Positions 50,936 to 60,435 are shown, counted from the stretch's first letter. The stretch: DNA of 64,000 nt from Cryobacterium sp. MP_M3 (GCF_015752155.1 NZ_JADOVI010000002.1:186001-250000); one strand, 5' to 3'. Made by a program: numbers and translations. Notes: generated by a model from the letters alone, not told the origin.

Positions 50936-50961
50936 GTGCCGGGCGGCGGCCTCCTGAGGGA

Positions 50962-51456
50962 CTACGCGTCCGGGCGGTCGGCGCCGGAGTCGCGTCCGGC
51001 GCGCTCGAGCAGTGGGGTGACCCGGTAGGGGATGAGCTCGCCCATCGCGAGCGACGTCTCGGTGCGCTCGACACCGTCGCAGGCAAGGATGGTGCCGTCG
51101 ATCCGGAACAGGTCGTCGGCATCCGCGCAGACCACCCGCACCAGCAGGTCGGTCGATCCGCTCATCCCGTGCGCCTGAACGATCTCGGGGATGAGGGTGA
51201 GCTCGGCGATGATCTGCGCGAGCCGTTTCTGCTGCACGTGCACCTCGATGAAGGCCGTCAACGGGTAGCCGAGGGCCACGGGGTTGATCCGGCGGTCGAA
51301 GGAGAGGAACGCGTTGGATTCCTCGAGCCTGGCCATCCGCGCCTGCACGGTGTTCCGGGACAGCCGGAGTTGCTGCGCGAGGGCGACGAAGGTGCTGCGC
51401 GGATCGACGCACAGGGCGCGGAGCAGCTGCAGGTCGACTCTGTCCAGACTGTGCAT
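50962..51456 (-). CDS. Lrp/AsnC family transcriptional regulator
   Basis: A 164-residue Lrp-like protein: N-terminal helix-turn-helix (LDRVDLQLLRALCVDP, ALAQQLRLSRNTVQARMARL) and a C-terminal ligand-binding RAM domain (LTAFIEVHVQQKRL, GSTDLLVRVVCADADDL). It is divergent from the bkd genes, 134 bases away, and likely senses branched-chain amino acids or keto acids to control them. Start at ATG 51456; a palindrome GTGCATAGTGCAC (51451-51463) covers the start codon and could be its own operator. Confidence 0.9.
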   Translation of the reverse strand: MHSLDRVDLQLLRALCVDPRSTFVALAQQLRLSRNTVQARMARLEESNAFLSFDRRINPVALGYPLTAFIEVHVQQKRLAQIIAELTLIPEIVQAHGMSGSTDLLVRVVCADADDLFRIDGTILACDGVERTETSLAMGELIPYRVTPLLERAGRDSGADRPDA

Positions 51457-51463
51457 AGTGCAC
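51451..51463. promoter_or_regulatory. palindrome over the Lrp start codon
   Basis: GTGCA-TAG-TGCAC is a perfect 5-base inverted repeat with a 3-base centre, overlapping the lrp ATG and facing the bkd promoter. It suits an autoregulatory Lrp site, by position only. Confidence 0.35.
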
Positions 51464-51590
51464 GAGATTAGCACGCCGGTTGGTCCCTGAATAGAGCAGA
51501 ATGCGCAGTCTCAAGCGGGATGGTTGTGCTCTGTGCCGCATGACCGTACGCTCGGTGCAACTTCGGCAACGACGCTGGGAGCGGCTCACC

Positions 51591-52700
51591 ATGTCAGAAT
51601 CTTTCCCGGGGGAAAACCCCGTCAATCTCTTACAACTCGTCTCACCTGAGGGTGCGCGGGTGGCTTCGGAAACAGCCGATCCCTGGCTCGACGATGTCTC
51701 GGGGGCCGACCTCGTCGCCCTCTACCAGGACATGGTCGTGGTGCGGCGGATCGACACCGAGGCCACGGCGCTGCAGCGGCAGGGGGAGCTCGGCCTCTGG
51801 CCGCCGCTGCTCGGCCAGGAGGCAGCCCAGATCGGCTCGGCCCGCGCCCTGCGGGCGGACGACTTCGTCTTCACCAGCTACCGCGAGAACGCGGTGGCCT
51901 GGTGCCGAGGGGTCGGCCTGACCGACATCGTCCGGGTGTGGCGCGGCAACGCGCAATCCGGCTGGGATCCGTACTCCGTCGGGATGGCCACCCCGGCGAT
52001 CATCATCGGCGCCCAGACCCTGCACGCGACGGGCTGGGCCCTCGGCGCCCAGCACGACGGCACGGACTCGGTGGCGGTGGCCTACTTCGGCGACGGCGCC
52101 ACGAGCGAGGGCGACGTGAGCGAGGCGCTCGTCTTCGCGGCCAGCTTCCAGGCCCCGGTGATCTTCTTCTGCCAGAACAACCAGTGGGCGATCTCCGAAC
52201 CGGTCGGCCTGCAGTCCCGGGCGAACCTGGTCGACCGGGCACTCGGCTTCGGCATCCCCGGCATCCGGGTCGACGGCAACGACGTGCTCGCCGTGCTCGC
52301 GGCCACCCGGATGGCCCTCCGCCGTGCCCGCACCGGCGGCGGACCCACCTTCATCGAGGCGGTCACCTACCGGATGGGCCCGCACACCACCGCCGACGAC
52401 CCCACCCGTTACCGGCCCGCCGCCGAACTGGAGGAGTGGAAGGCGAAGGACCCGATCCTGCGTCTGGAGCGGCTGCTCGACTCGCTCGGGCTGCTCAGCA
52501 TCGAGCTCGCCGACCAGACCAGGGGGCTCGCGGATGCCGCGGCCGCCGAGTTGCGGGCCGGCTGCATCGGCCTGCCCGACCCCGAGCCGCTCACGGTCTT
52601 CGACCATGTCTTCGCCACCCCGAACGCCACGCTCGACCGGCAGCGCGCCGAGTACGCCCACTATCTCGCAAGTTTCGACTCCACCGGAGGGAAGGCCTGA
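51591..52700 (+). CDS. bkdA: branched-chain 2-oxoacid dehydrogenase E1 component alpha subunit
   Basis: A 369-residue thiamine-diphosphate enzyme subunit. GQEAAQIGSARAL, then the TPP motif from GDGATSEGDVSEAL to FFCQNNQWAIS, and YRMGPHTTADDPTRYR. It decarboxylates 2-oxo acids from Leu, Ile and Val with the E1 beta and E2 partners next door. Homologue order matches bkdABC (Rv2497c-Rv2495c) of M. tuberculosis; pyruvate dehydrogenase is the alternative label. ATG at 51591 with GGGAG upstream; TGATG overlap with the beta subunit. Confidence 0.9.
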   Translation: MSESFPGENPVNLLQLVSPEGARVASETADPWLDDVSGADLVALYQDMVVVRRIDTEATALQRQGELGLWPPLLGQEAAQIGSARALRADDFVFTSYRENAVAWCRGVGLTDIVRVWRGNAQSGWDPYSVGMATPAIIIGAQTLHATGWALGAQHDGTDSVAVAYFGDGATSEGDVSEALVFAASFQAPVIFFCQNNQWAISEPVGLQSRANLVDRALGFGIPGIRVDGNDVLAVLAATRMALRRARTGGGPTFIEAVTYRMGPHTTADDPTRYRPAAELEEWKAKDPILRLERLLDSLGLLSIELADQTRGLADAAAAELRAGCIGLPDPEPLTVFDHVFATPNATLDRQRAEYAHYLASFDSTGGKA

Positions 52701-53812
52701 TGACCATGACGACCATGATGAGGCCGGCGGCATCCGCCCTGCTCGGCCAGACGAGCGGCTCGGGCGGCTCCGCCCCGCGCCCGGGCGAGAGCCTGCCGGG
52801 CGCCCCGCTCCGCACCCCCGTTCCGCTGGCCGGCACGACCACGCTGACCATGGCCAAGGCCATCAACGCCGGGTTGCGCCAGGCCATGCTCGACGACCCG
52901 AAGGTGGTGCTGCTCGGTGAGGACATCGGCCTGCTCGGCGGCGTGTTCCGGGTGACCAGCGACCTGCTCGCCGAGTTCGGCGCCCGCCGGGTGATCGACA
53001 CGCCACTGGCCGAGTCCGCGATCATCGGCACCGCGGTCGGCCTGGCCTACCGCGGCTACCGCCCGGTCTGCGAGATCCAGTTCGACGGTTTCATCTTCCC
53101 CGGCTTCGACCAGATCGTCAGCCAGGTGGCCAAGCTGCACTATCGCACCCAGGGGCGGGTGAGCATGCCGATCACCATCCGGGTTCCCTTCGGCGGCGGA
53201 ATCGGCGCCGCGGAGCACCACTCCGAGTCCCCGGAGGCCTACTTCACCCACACCTCCGGCCTCCGGGTGATCGCGGTCTCCGACCCGCAGGACGCCTACG
53301 GGCTCATCCGCCAGGCGATCGCCTCGGACGACCCGGTGCTCTACTTCGAACCCAAACGCCGCTACCACGTCAAGGGCGAGGTGTCGCCGGAGCTCGGCGC
53401 GCCCATGGAGCGCGCCCGGGTCGTGGCCGCGGGCACCGACGTCACCCTGCTCTGTTACGGGGCGCTGGTGAGCACCGCGAAGGATGCCGCGCTCGCCGCC
53501 GCCGACGAGGGCGTGTCGATCGAGGTCATCGACCTGCGCTCCCTCTCCCCGGTGGACTACGAGAGCGTCGAGGCATCCGTCCGGAAGACCGGCCGGCTCG
53601 TGATCACCCACGAGGCCGCCCGCTCCGGCGGGCTCGGCGGGGAGATCGCCGCCGTCGTCACCGAGCGCTGCTTCGACTACCTCGAGGCCGCCCCGGTGCG
53701 CGTCACCGGCTTCGACATCCCGTATCCGCCGGCCAAGCTGGAGAGCCACCACCTGCCCGACCTGGACCGGATCCTCGACGGCGTCGACCGAGCCCTGGGG
53801 CGTCAGCGATGA
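52700..53812 (+). CDS. bkdB: branched-chain 2-oxoacid dehydrogenase E1 component beta subunit
   Basis: A 370-residue E1 beta. After a 45-residue Gly/Pro-rich extension, TLTMAKAINAGLRQAMLDDP begins the fold; LLGEDIGLLGGVFRVT, DTPLAESAIIGTAVGLAYRG and PFGGGIGAAEHHSESPEAYF are the conserved active-site stretches, and LRSLSPVDYESV starts the C-terminal domain. Its TGA overlaps the E2 start by four bases. Confidence 0.92.
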   Translation: MTMTTMMRPAASALLGQTSGSGGSAPRPGESLPGAPLRTPVPLAGTTTLTMAKAINAGLRQAMLDDPKVVLLGEDIGLLGGVFRVTSDLLAEFGARRVIDTPLAESAIIGTAVGLAYRGYRPVCEIQFDGFIFPGFDQIVSQVAKLHYRTQGRVSMPITIRVPFGGGIGAAEHHSESPEAYFTHTSGLRVIAVSDPQDAYGLIRQAIASDDPVLYFEPKRRYHVKGEVSPELGAPMERARVVAAGTDVTLLCYGALVSTAKDAALAAADEGVSIEVIDLRSLSPVDYESVEASVRKTGRLVITHEAARSGGLGGEIAAVVTERCFDYLEAAPVRVTGFDIPYPPAKLESHHLPDLDRILDGVDRALGRQR

Positions 53813-55215
53813 TCAAGGTGTTCCGGCTTCCCGACCTCGGCGAGGGGCTGACCGAGTCCGAGATCGTCGCCTGGCGGGTGTCGCCGGGCGACACGGTTGA
53901 GCTGAACCAGCTCATCGCCGACGTCGAGACCGCCAAGGCCGTCGTCGAGCTTCCGTCGCCGTTCGCCGGGGTCGTCACGCAATTGCACCAGCAGCCCGGA
54001 ACGGTCGTGCACGTCGGCGAGCCGATCGTCTCGTTCGAGGTGGCGGGCGCCGAGCCGGCCGAACCGGCGGGCGCCACCCCCGGCCAAACGGATGCCGCCG
54101 CTCCGGCCGAGCCGGCCGAGGAGCGCGAGGCCGTGCTCGTCGGCTACGGCGCCGCACCCGAACGATCGGGCCGGCCGCACCGGCGGGCCCGCACGGGTGC
54201 GGCGGCTGCCGGGATGCCCGCCGCCGTGGCGCCTGCCTCGGCTGAGCCCGCCGTTGTTGAGCCAACCGCCGCTGAGTCGCCCACTGTTGAGCCGCCCGCC
54301 GTTGAGCCCAGCGAGCCCGCCGCGGCCCGCCCCCGGTCGACCCCGCCCGTGCGCGCCCTCGCCCGGGTGCTCGGCGTCGACCTGTCCCACCTCACCGGCA
54401 CCGGGCCGACCGGCCTGATCACCAGGGAGGACGTGCGCGCCCAGCTCGCCCGGCCCGCGGAGGCGCCCGACGGGACCGAGACCGGCGCCGCTGCCCCGGC
54501 GCCCGGCCCGGGGCAGCGGGAGACCCGCAGGCCCATCCGTAGCGTGCGCAAGCACACCGCCGCGGCCATGGTGCGGAGCGCCTTCACCGCCCCGCACGTC
54601 ACCGAGTTCCTCACCATCGACGTCACCCCGACCATGGAGCTGATCGACGCGCTGAAGACGAACCGGTCCTTCCAGGGGGTGCGCATCGGCATCCTCGCCG
54701 TCGTGGCGAAGGCGCTCTGCCTCGCCGTCGCCCGCAACCCAGACCTGAACACGCGGTGGGACGAGGCGACCGGGGAGATCGTGCAGTTCCACCACGTCAA
54801 CCTGGGCATCGCGGCCGCCACCCCGCGCGGCCTGCTGGTGCCGAACATTCCGGACGCCGACCGGCTCGGCCTCGCCGACCTGGCCGCGGCGCTCGCCGAG
54901 CTCACCGAGGCGGCGAGGGCCGGCACGACCAGCGCGGCCTCGCTGCGCGGCGGCACGATCTCGATCACCAACGTCGGCGTCTTCGGCATCGACGCCGGAA
55001 CGCCGATCCTCAACCCGGGCGAGGCGGCCATCCTGGCCGTGGGCGGCATCCGTCGCCAGCCCTGGGAGCACGACGGCGGGATCGCGCTGCGCCAGGTGAT
55101 GACGCTCAGCCTCTCCTTCGACCACCGACTGGTCGACGGCGAACAGGGCGCCCGGTTCCTGGTCGACATCGGCACCATCCTCTCCGACCCGGCCATGGTC
55201 CTCACCATGGTCTAG
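53809..55215 (+). CDS. bkdC: dihydrolipoamide acyltransferase E2 of the 2-oxoacid dehydrogenase complex
   Basis: A 468-residue E2. One lipoyl domain (lysine in DVETAKAVVELPSPF near residue 44), a long Ala/Pro/Glu linker with repeated VEP-type units, an E1/E3-binding domain (ARVLGVDLSHLTGTGPTGLI) and the catalytic domain ending in SFDHRLVDGEQGARF with the active-site His. It receives the acyl group from E1 and makes acyl-CoA. The E3 subunit is not in the window. Confidence 0.94.
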   Translation: MIKVFRLPDLGEGLTESEIVAWRVSPGDTVELNQLIADVETAKAVVELPSPFAGVVTQLHQQPGTVVHVGEPIVSFEVAGAEPAEPAGATPGQTDAAAPAEPAEEREAVLVGYGAAPERSGRPHRRARTGAAAAGMPAAVAPASAEPAVVEPTAAESPTVEPPAVEPSEPAAARPRSTPPVRALARVLGVDLSHLTGTGPTGLITREDVRAQLARPAEAPDGTETGAAAPAPGPGQRETRRPIRSVRKHTAAAMVRSAFTAPHVTEFLTIDVTPTMELIDALKTNRSFQGVRIGILAVVAKALCLAVARNPDLNTRWDEATGEIVQFHHVNLGIAAATPRGLLVPNIPDADRLGLADLAAALAELTEAARAGTTSAASLRGGTISITNVGVFGIDAGTPILNPGEAAILAVGGIRRQPWEHDGGIALRQVMTLSLSFDHRLVDGEQGARFLVDIGTILSDPAMVLTMV

Positions 55216-55274
55216 GCCCCCAGCCGCACCGTCGACCGGTTGACCGGCCACGGGCGACGGAGCAGAGTGGGGGC

Positions 55275-55937
55275 ATGAGCCCGGCGAGCACCATCCTCAC
55301 CCCTGTCCAGACCGAATCCGTGCTGGCCGGGGGCGCTTTCGTGCACCTGGACGGCACCCTCCACGGCGCGTTCCGGACGACCGACTTCGCCTCCGCCGCC
55401 CGATTCGTCGCGGCGATCGCCGAGGCGGCGGATGCGGCGAACCACCACCCGGAGGTGCGCCTCGGCTACGGCACCGTCGGCATCCGGCTCCGCTCGCACG
55501 ACGCCGGCGGGGTGACCGAGCGTGACCTCGCCCTGGCCCTGCGCTGCCAGGAGCTCGCCGACGCGCAGGGCGCCGAACGCGCCCAGCCGGCCCCGGCCCG
55601 CTACGACGTGGCGATCGACAGCACCGACGCCGACGCGATCCGCCCGTTCTGGCGGGTCGGCCTCGGCTACGTCGAACTGGACACCCCCGACGGCATCGAG
55701 CTCGTCGACCCGCGCGGCGACGGCCCGAAGGTCTGGTTCCAGCACATGGAGATCGCCCGCACGGACCGCAACTGGATCCACCTCGACGTGTACCTGCCCA
55801 CGGGTGACGCCGACGAGCGCGTGCAGGCGATCGTCGAGGCCGGCGGTGTGCTGCTCACCGACGAGCACGCCCCCGACTGGTGGGTGCTGGCGGACGTCGA
55901 CGGCAACGAACTCTGCGTCTGCACCACCGTCTACTGA
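55275..55937 (+). CDS. 4a-hydroxytetrahydrobiopterin dehydratase / VOC-domain fusion
   Basis: A 220-residue protein in two parts. Residues 1-100 resemble pterin-4a-carbinolamine dehydratase: DFASAARFVAAIAEAADAAN, HHPEVRLGYG and RSHDAGGVTERDLALA hold the usual His residues. Residues 110-220 are a VOC-like module (YDVAIDSTDADAIRPFWRVG, WFQHME, HLDVYLP, WWVLADVDGNELCVC). No phenylalanine hydroxylase is nearby. ATG 60 bases after the E2 stop, convergent with the TetR gene, whose end it overlaps by 7 bases. Confidence 0.82.
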   Translation: MSPASTILTPVQTESVLAGGAFVHLDGTLHGAFRTTDFASAARFVAAIAEAADAANHHPEVRLGYGTVGIRLRSHDAGGVTERDLALALRCQELADAQGAERAQPAPARYDVAIDSTDADAIRPFWRVGLGYVELDTPDGIELVDPRGDGPKVWFQHMEIARTDRNWIHLDVYLPTGDADERVQAIVEAGGVLLTDEHAPDWWVLADVDGNELCVCTTVY

Positions 55938-56575
55938 CCGGCCGGCACGCCCAGGGCGGCAAGCGCCATCTCCTCGAGCACGGGCCGCACGGTGCGCGCC
56001 GAGGACGCCTGCATGCTGTGGGGCGTGGAATTGAGCAGCCCGAAGGTGGCCTGGGCGCGGATGCGCAACAGCTTCGCCTCGACCTCGGGGTGCACCTCCC
56101 CGAGCAGGCGCACCCACAGCTCCACGTAGCTCCGCTGCAGGGCGCGCACCTCGTGCCGCTCGGCCTCGGCGAGGCTGTCCAGGTCCCGGTCCTGCACCCG
56201 GATGACGTCGGGGTTGGCCAGGGCGAAGGCCAGGTGGAAACGCACGAGTGAGCGGAGCGCCGCCGCGGCATCCGTCGCCGTCGCCACGACCGTGCGGCCG
56301 CCCTCGACGAGGTCGGCGCTCGCCCCGACCAGGAGCGCGGCGAGCACGGCCTGCTTGCCGCTGAAGTGCCGATAGACGGCCGGGCCGCTCACGCCGGCGG
56401 CCGCGCCGAGGTCCTCGATCGACACGCCGTTGAAGCCCGACCGGGCGAATAACGCCGCGGCCGCCTCGAGCAGGGCCTGGCGCCGGTCGGCCTTCGCCCG
56501 GCTCCGCGGCGTGGGCGGCGTCGCGGGGGTCGGCGAGTGCACGGGCGGCGCGGCGGGCGGAACGGCGGTGGCCAC
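55931..56575 (-). CDS. TetR/AcrR family regulator of the acyl-CoA operon
   Basis: A 214-residue TetR protein. RRQALLEAAAALFARSGFNG, SIEDLGAAAGVSGPAVYRHF and SGKQAVLAALL form the DNA-binding domain after a 25-residue Pro-rich extension; the rest is the helical ligand domain with FGLLNSTPHS. Divergent from the carboxylase operon with tandem palindromes between them, like the TetR gene (Rv2506) near accD1/accA1 in M. tuberculosis. Likely ligand: an acyl-CoA intermediate. Confidence 0.9.
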   Translation of the reverse strand: MATAVPPAAPPVHSPTPATPPTPRSRAKADRRQALLEAAAALFARSGFNGVSIEDLGAAAGVSGPAVYRHFSGKQAVLAALLVGASADLVEGGRTVVATATDAAAALRSLVRFHLAFALANPDVIRVQDRDLDSLAEAERHEVRALQRSYVELWVRLLGEVHPEVEAKLLRIRAQATFGLLNSTPHSMQASSARTVRPVLEEMALAALGVPAGQ

Positions 56576-56610
56576 GGGCGGCTCCTTTCCGGCAGGGTCT
56601 GGACTTCTCA

Positions 56611-56653
56611 GTTACGAACCGCTAACCTGAATTTTCGGTTAGGGATCACTAAC
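56611..56653. promoter_or_regulatory. tandem TetR operator candidates
   Basis: Two 16-base palindromes with the form GTTA-N8-TAAC lie at 56611-56626 (GTTACGAACCGCTAAC) and 56638-56653 (GTTAGGGATCACTAAC), 27 bases centre to centre, between the divergent TetR and accD1-like genes. The right half of the first and the left half of the second also pair (CTAACC/GGTTAG). Confidence 0.75.
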
Positions 56654-56734
56654 TGTATCGGATGTCCGGCGAACTGTCTCCTGGTCTGAAACCCGGGTGT
56701 CGCGCGGCGGGCACGCTCGAACGGGAAGCTGTCG

Positions 56735-58342
56735 ATGGAGACACTCGCGAGTCGGATCGACCCGACCAGCCCGGCATTCGCCGCGAACGATGCCGCCCAG
56801 CGGGCCCTCGTCGCCGACCTCAGGCAGCGGCTCGCCGTCGCGGCCCTCGGCGGCCCGGAGAAATCCCGGCAGCGCCACCTCGCCCGCGGCAAGCTCCTGC
56901 CCCGCGAACGCATCGACACCCTGCTCGACCCGGGCAGCCCGTTCCTCGAGATCGCCCCGCTCGCCGCGAACGGGCTCTACCAGGACGCCAGCCCGGGCGC
57001 CGGGATCATCGCGGGCATCGGCCTCGTGCACGGCCGCCCCGTGCTCGTCATCTCCAACGACGCCACCGTCAAAGGCGGCACCTACTACCCGATGACGGTC
57101 AAGAAGCACCTCCGGGCGCAGGAGATCGCCCTCGAGAACCGGCTGCCGTGCGTCTACCTCGTCGACTCCGGCGGGGCGTTCCTGCCGATGCAGGACGACG
57201 TCTTCCCCGACCGCGACCATTTCGGCCGCATCTTCTACAACCAGGCCCGGATGTCCGCGGCGAAGATCCCGCAGATCGCCTCCGTGATGGGCTCCTGCAC
57301 CGCCGGCGGCGCCTACGTGCCCGCGATGAGCGACGAGACGGTCATCGTGCGCGGGCAGGGCACCATCTTCCTCGGCGGCCCGCCGCTGGTGAAGGCGGCC
57401 ATCGGCGAGATCGTCACCGCGGAGGAGCTCGGCGGCGGCGAACTGCACGCGAAGACGTCCGGCGTCACCGACCACCTCGCCGAGAACGACCGGCACGCCC
57501 TGCAGATCGTGCGCGACATCGTCGAAACCCTGCCGCGCCCCCTCGCCCCGGCCTGGGCCGTGCGACCCGTCGTCGCCCCCGCGGCCGACGAGGCGGAGCT
57601 CTACGGCGCCGTCCCCGTCGACGTGCAGGGCCGCTACGACGTGCACGAGGTGATCGCCCGGCTCGTCGACGGCAGCGAGTTCCACGAGTTCAAGAAGGAG
57701 TACGGCAGCACCCTGATCACCGGCTTCGCGCACCTGTACGGCCACCCGGTCGGCATCGTCGCCAACAACGGCGTGCTGTTCTCCGAGTCGGCGCTCAAGG
57801 GTGCCCACTTCATCGAGCTCTGCGACCAGCGCGGCATCCCGCTGATCTTCCTGCAGAACATCTCCGGCTTCATGGTCGGGCGGGACTACGAGGCCGGCGG
57901 CATCGCCAAGAACGGCGCCAAGATGGTCACCGCCGTCGCCACCGCCCGGGTGCCCAAGCTCACCGTCGTGATCGGCGGCTCCTTCGGCGCCGGCAACTAC
58001 TCCATGTGCGGCCGCGCGTACTCGCCGCGGTTCCTCTGGATGTGGCCCGGCAGCCGTATCTCGGTGATGGGCGGGCCGCAGGCGGCCTCCGTGCTCGCCA
58101 CCGTGAAACGCGAGCAGCTCGAGGGCGCCGGCGAGGAGTGGCCGGCCGAGGCGGAGGCCAGGTTCAAGGCGCCGATCACCGAACAGTACGACCACCAGGG
58201 AAGCCCCTACTACTCCACGGCCCGGCTCTGGGACGACGGGGTCATCGACCCCGCCGACACCCGCACGGTGCTCGGCCTCGCCCTCGGCGTCGTCGCCGCC
58301 ACCCCGCTACCCGAGACCGCCTTCGGTCTCTTCCGGATGTGA
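56735..58342 (+). CDS. accD1: acyl-CoA carboxylase beta subunit (3-methylcrotonyl-CoA carboxylase type)
   Basis: A 535-residue carboxyltransferase. [60 protein letters not shown] and [19 protein letters not shown] are those of the methylcrotonyl-CoA carboxylase branch rather than the propionyl branch. With the biotin-carrying subunit next door it should carboxylate 3-methylcrotonyl-CoA in leucine breakdown. The operon follows the same order as accD1-accA1-fadE19-maoC-citE of M. tuberculosis. Confidence 0.92.
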   Translation: METLASRIDPTSPAFAANDAAQRALVADLRQRLAVAALGGPEKSRQRHLARGKLLPRERIDTLLDPGSPFLEIAPLAANGLYQDASPGAGIIAGIGLVHGRPVLVISNDATVKGGTYYPMTVKKHLRAQEIALENRLPCVYLVDSGGAFLPMQDDVFPDRDHFGRIFYNQARMSAAKIPQIASVMGSCTAGGAYVPAMSDETVIVRGQGTIFLGGPPLVKAAIGEIVTAEELGGGELHAKTSGVTDHLAENDRHALQIVRDIVETLPRPLAPAWAVRPVVAPAADEAELYGAVPVDVQGRYDVHEVIARLVDGSEFHEFKKEYGSTLITGFAHLYGHPVGIVANNGVLFSESALKGAHFIELCDQRGIPLIFLQNISGFMVGRDYEAGGIAKNGAKMVTAVATARVPKLTVVIGGSFGAGNYSMCGRAYSPRFLWMWPGSRISVMGGPQAASVLATVKREQLEGAGEEWPAEAEARFKAPITEQYDHQGSPYYSTARLWDDGVIDPADTRTVLGLALGVVAATPLPETAFGLFRM

Positions 58343-58347
58343 CCGCC

Positions 58348-60435
58348 ATGACGACCTTCGACACCGTGCTCGTCGCCAACCGCGGCGAGATCGCCTGCCG
58401 CATCATCCGCACCCTGCGGAGGCTCGGCATCCGCTCGGTCGCCGTCTACAGCGACGCCGACCGCGGCGCCCGGCATGTGGGGCTGGCGGATGTCGCGGTG
58501 CGGCTCGGTCCCGCCCGGGCCCAGCTGAGCTACCTGGACCAGGGTGCCGTGCTCGCCGCCGCCGCGGCCACCGGCGCCCAGGCCATCCACCCGGGTTACG
58601 GCTTCCTCAGCGAGAACCAGGACTTCGCGCAGGCCTGCGCCGCCGCGGGCGTGGTCTTCATCGGGCCGAGCGTGCACGCGCTCACCGTGATGGGCGACAA
58701 GATCCGGTCGAAGAACCACGTCGCCGACTCCGGGGTGCGAGTCATCCCCGGGGTGTCCCTGCCCGGCCAGACCGACGAACAGCTCGCCGCGGCCGCCCCG
58801 AACGTCGGCTACCCGATGCTGATCAAGCCGTCGGCGGGCGGCGGCGGCAAGGGCATGGTGCGGGTCGACCGGCCGGACGACCTCGCCGCGGCACTGGTCA
58901 CCGCCCGCCGGGTGGCGGCCGCCGCCTTCGGCGACGACACCCTCCTGATCGAACGCTTCGTCAGCACCCCCCGCCACATCGAGGTGCAGGTGCTCGCCGA
59001 CACCCACGGCGGCGTCATCCACCTCGGCGAACGCGAATGCTCGCTGCAGCGAAGGCACCAGAAGGTGATCGAGGAGGCGCCGTCCCCGCTCCTGGACGAC
59101 GCCACCCGGGCCCGGATCGGCGAGGCCGCCTGCGCGGCCGCCCGCAGCGTCGGCTACGCCGGCGCCGGCACGGTCGAGTTCCTCGTCTCCGACGAGGCGC
59201 CGGGCGAGTTCTTCTTCATGGAGATGAACACCCGGCTCCAGGTGGAGCACCCGGTCACCGAGATGATCACCGGCATCGACCTGGTCGAGTGGCAGGTGCG
59301 GGTGGCCGCGGGGGAGCGGCTCGGCCACCGGCAGGAGGACGTCGTGCTGACCGGGCATGCGATCGAGGCCCGGGTGTATGCGGAGAACCCCGAGCGCGGG
59401 TTCCTGCCGACGACGGGCACCGTGCTCGCGCTCAAGGAGGCGACGGGCGAGGGGATCAGGGTGGACAGCGCGCTCACGGCCGGCCTGGTCGTGTCCGCCG
59501 ACTACGACCCGATGCTCGCCAAGGTGATCGCCTGGGCTCCCGACCGGGCCGGTGCGCTCGCCCGGCTCGATCGCGCGCTCGCCGGCACGCTCGTGCTCGG
59601 GCTGCGCACCAACGTCGAGTACCTGCGGCTGCTCGTGCAGGACGCCGATGTCAACGCCGGCCGCCTCGACACCGGGCTGATCGAGCGCAAGCTCCCCGGG
59701 CTCGCCTTCCGCGCCGCCGACGACCACGTGCTCGCGGCCGCTGCCCTGTTCCTGCACCGGGCCGCCTGGGCCGTGCCGCCGGGCGCCGACCTGGCCTGGT
59801 CCCGGCCCACCGGGTGGCGGATGGGCCCGCACGTTCCCACCCGGTACGTGCTGGCCACGAACGCGACCGAGTCGGTCACCGTGACGGTCGAGGGGACCCC
59901 GGGCGGGGCATCCGTCTCGATCGACGGCCGGCCCGCCCTGCCCGCCACCCTGTCCCCGGCACTTCGCCCGGAGGAGGCCTTCGGCGTCGAGGTCGGCGGC
60001 GTCCTGCGGATGCTCTCCATCGCCGAAGCAGACAACGCCGACGGCCCCCGGCTCTGGATCGGCGTCGACGGCTCCTCGTTCGACCTCGTGCACCGCACGG
60101 GGGCGGAGATCCTGGCCGACGAACTCGCCGGGCTGGGCCAGGTCGCGGGCGCGGCAGGACCCGACGTGCGCACGCCGATGCCGGGCACCGTCGTCGCCGT
60201 GCACACGGAAAGCGGTGCTCTCGTCGCCGTCGGGCAGGCCATCCTCACCGTGGAGGCCATGAAGATGGAGCACCAGCTGACCGCGGCCACCGCGGGCATC
60301 GTCACCCTCACCCTCAAACCCGGCGATCTGGTCAGACTCGACCAGATCGTCGCCACCGTCACCGCCGCGCCCGATTCGGGCGCGCCAGGGCCGGACACCG
60401 CCACCGTCAACGCAGACAAGGGAGCACCACAATGA
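58348..60435 (+). CDS. accA1: acyl-CoA carboxylase alpha subunit: biotin carboxylase plus biotin carrier domain
   Basis: A 695-residue protein. Biotin carboxylase (TVLVANRGEIACRIIRTLRR, ATP-binding KPSAGGGGKGMVRVD, EMNTRLQVEHPVTEMITGID) is followed by a linker and a C-terminal biotin-carrier domain with VEAMKMEHQL, the biotinylated lysine. It partners the beta subunit upstream. I use ATG 58348; a GTG at 58339 overlapping the upstream stop is possible. Its stop overlaps the dehydrogenase ATG. Confidence 0.95.
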   Translation: MTTFDTVLVANRGEIACRIIRTLRRLGIRSVAVYSDADRGARHVGLADVAVRLGPARAQLSYLDQGAVLAAAAATGAQAIHPGYGFLSENQDFAQACAAAGVVFIGPSVHALTVMGDKIRSKNHVADSGVRVIPGVSLPGQTDEQLAAAAPNVGYPMLIKPSAGGGGKGMVRVDRPDDLAAALVTARRVAAAAFGDDTLLIERFVSTPRHIEVQVLADTHGGVIHLGERECSLQRRHQKVIEEAPSPLLDDATRARIGEAACAAARSVGYAGAGTVEFLVSDEAPGEFFFMEMNTRLQVEHPVTEMITGIDLVEWQVRVAAGERLGHRQEDVVLTGHAIEARVYAENPERGFLPTTGTVLALKEATGEGIRVDSALTAGLVVSADYDPMLAKVIAWAPDRAGALARLDRALAGTLVLGLRTNVEYLRLLVQDADVNAGRLDTGLIERKLPGLAFRAADDHVLAAAALFLHRAAWAVPPGADLAWSRPTGWRMGPHVPTRYVLATNATESVTVTVEGTPGGASVSIDGRPALPATLSPALRPEEAFGVEVGGVLRMLSIAEADNADGPRLWIGVDGSSFDLVHRTGAEILADELAGLGQVAGAAGPDVRTPMPGTVVAVHTESGALVAVGQAILTVEAMKMEHQLTAATAGIVTLTLKPGDLVRLDQIVATVTAAPDSGAPGPDTATVNADKGAPQ

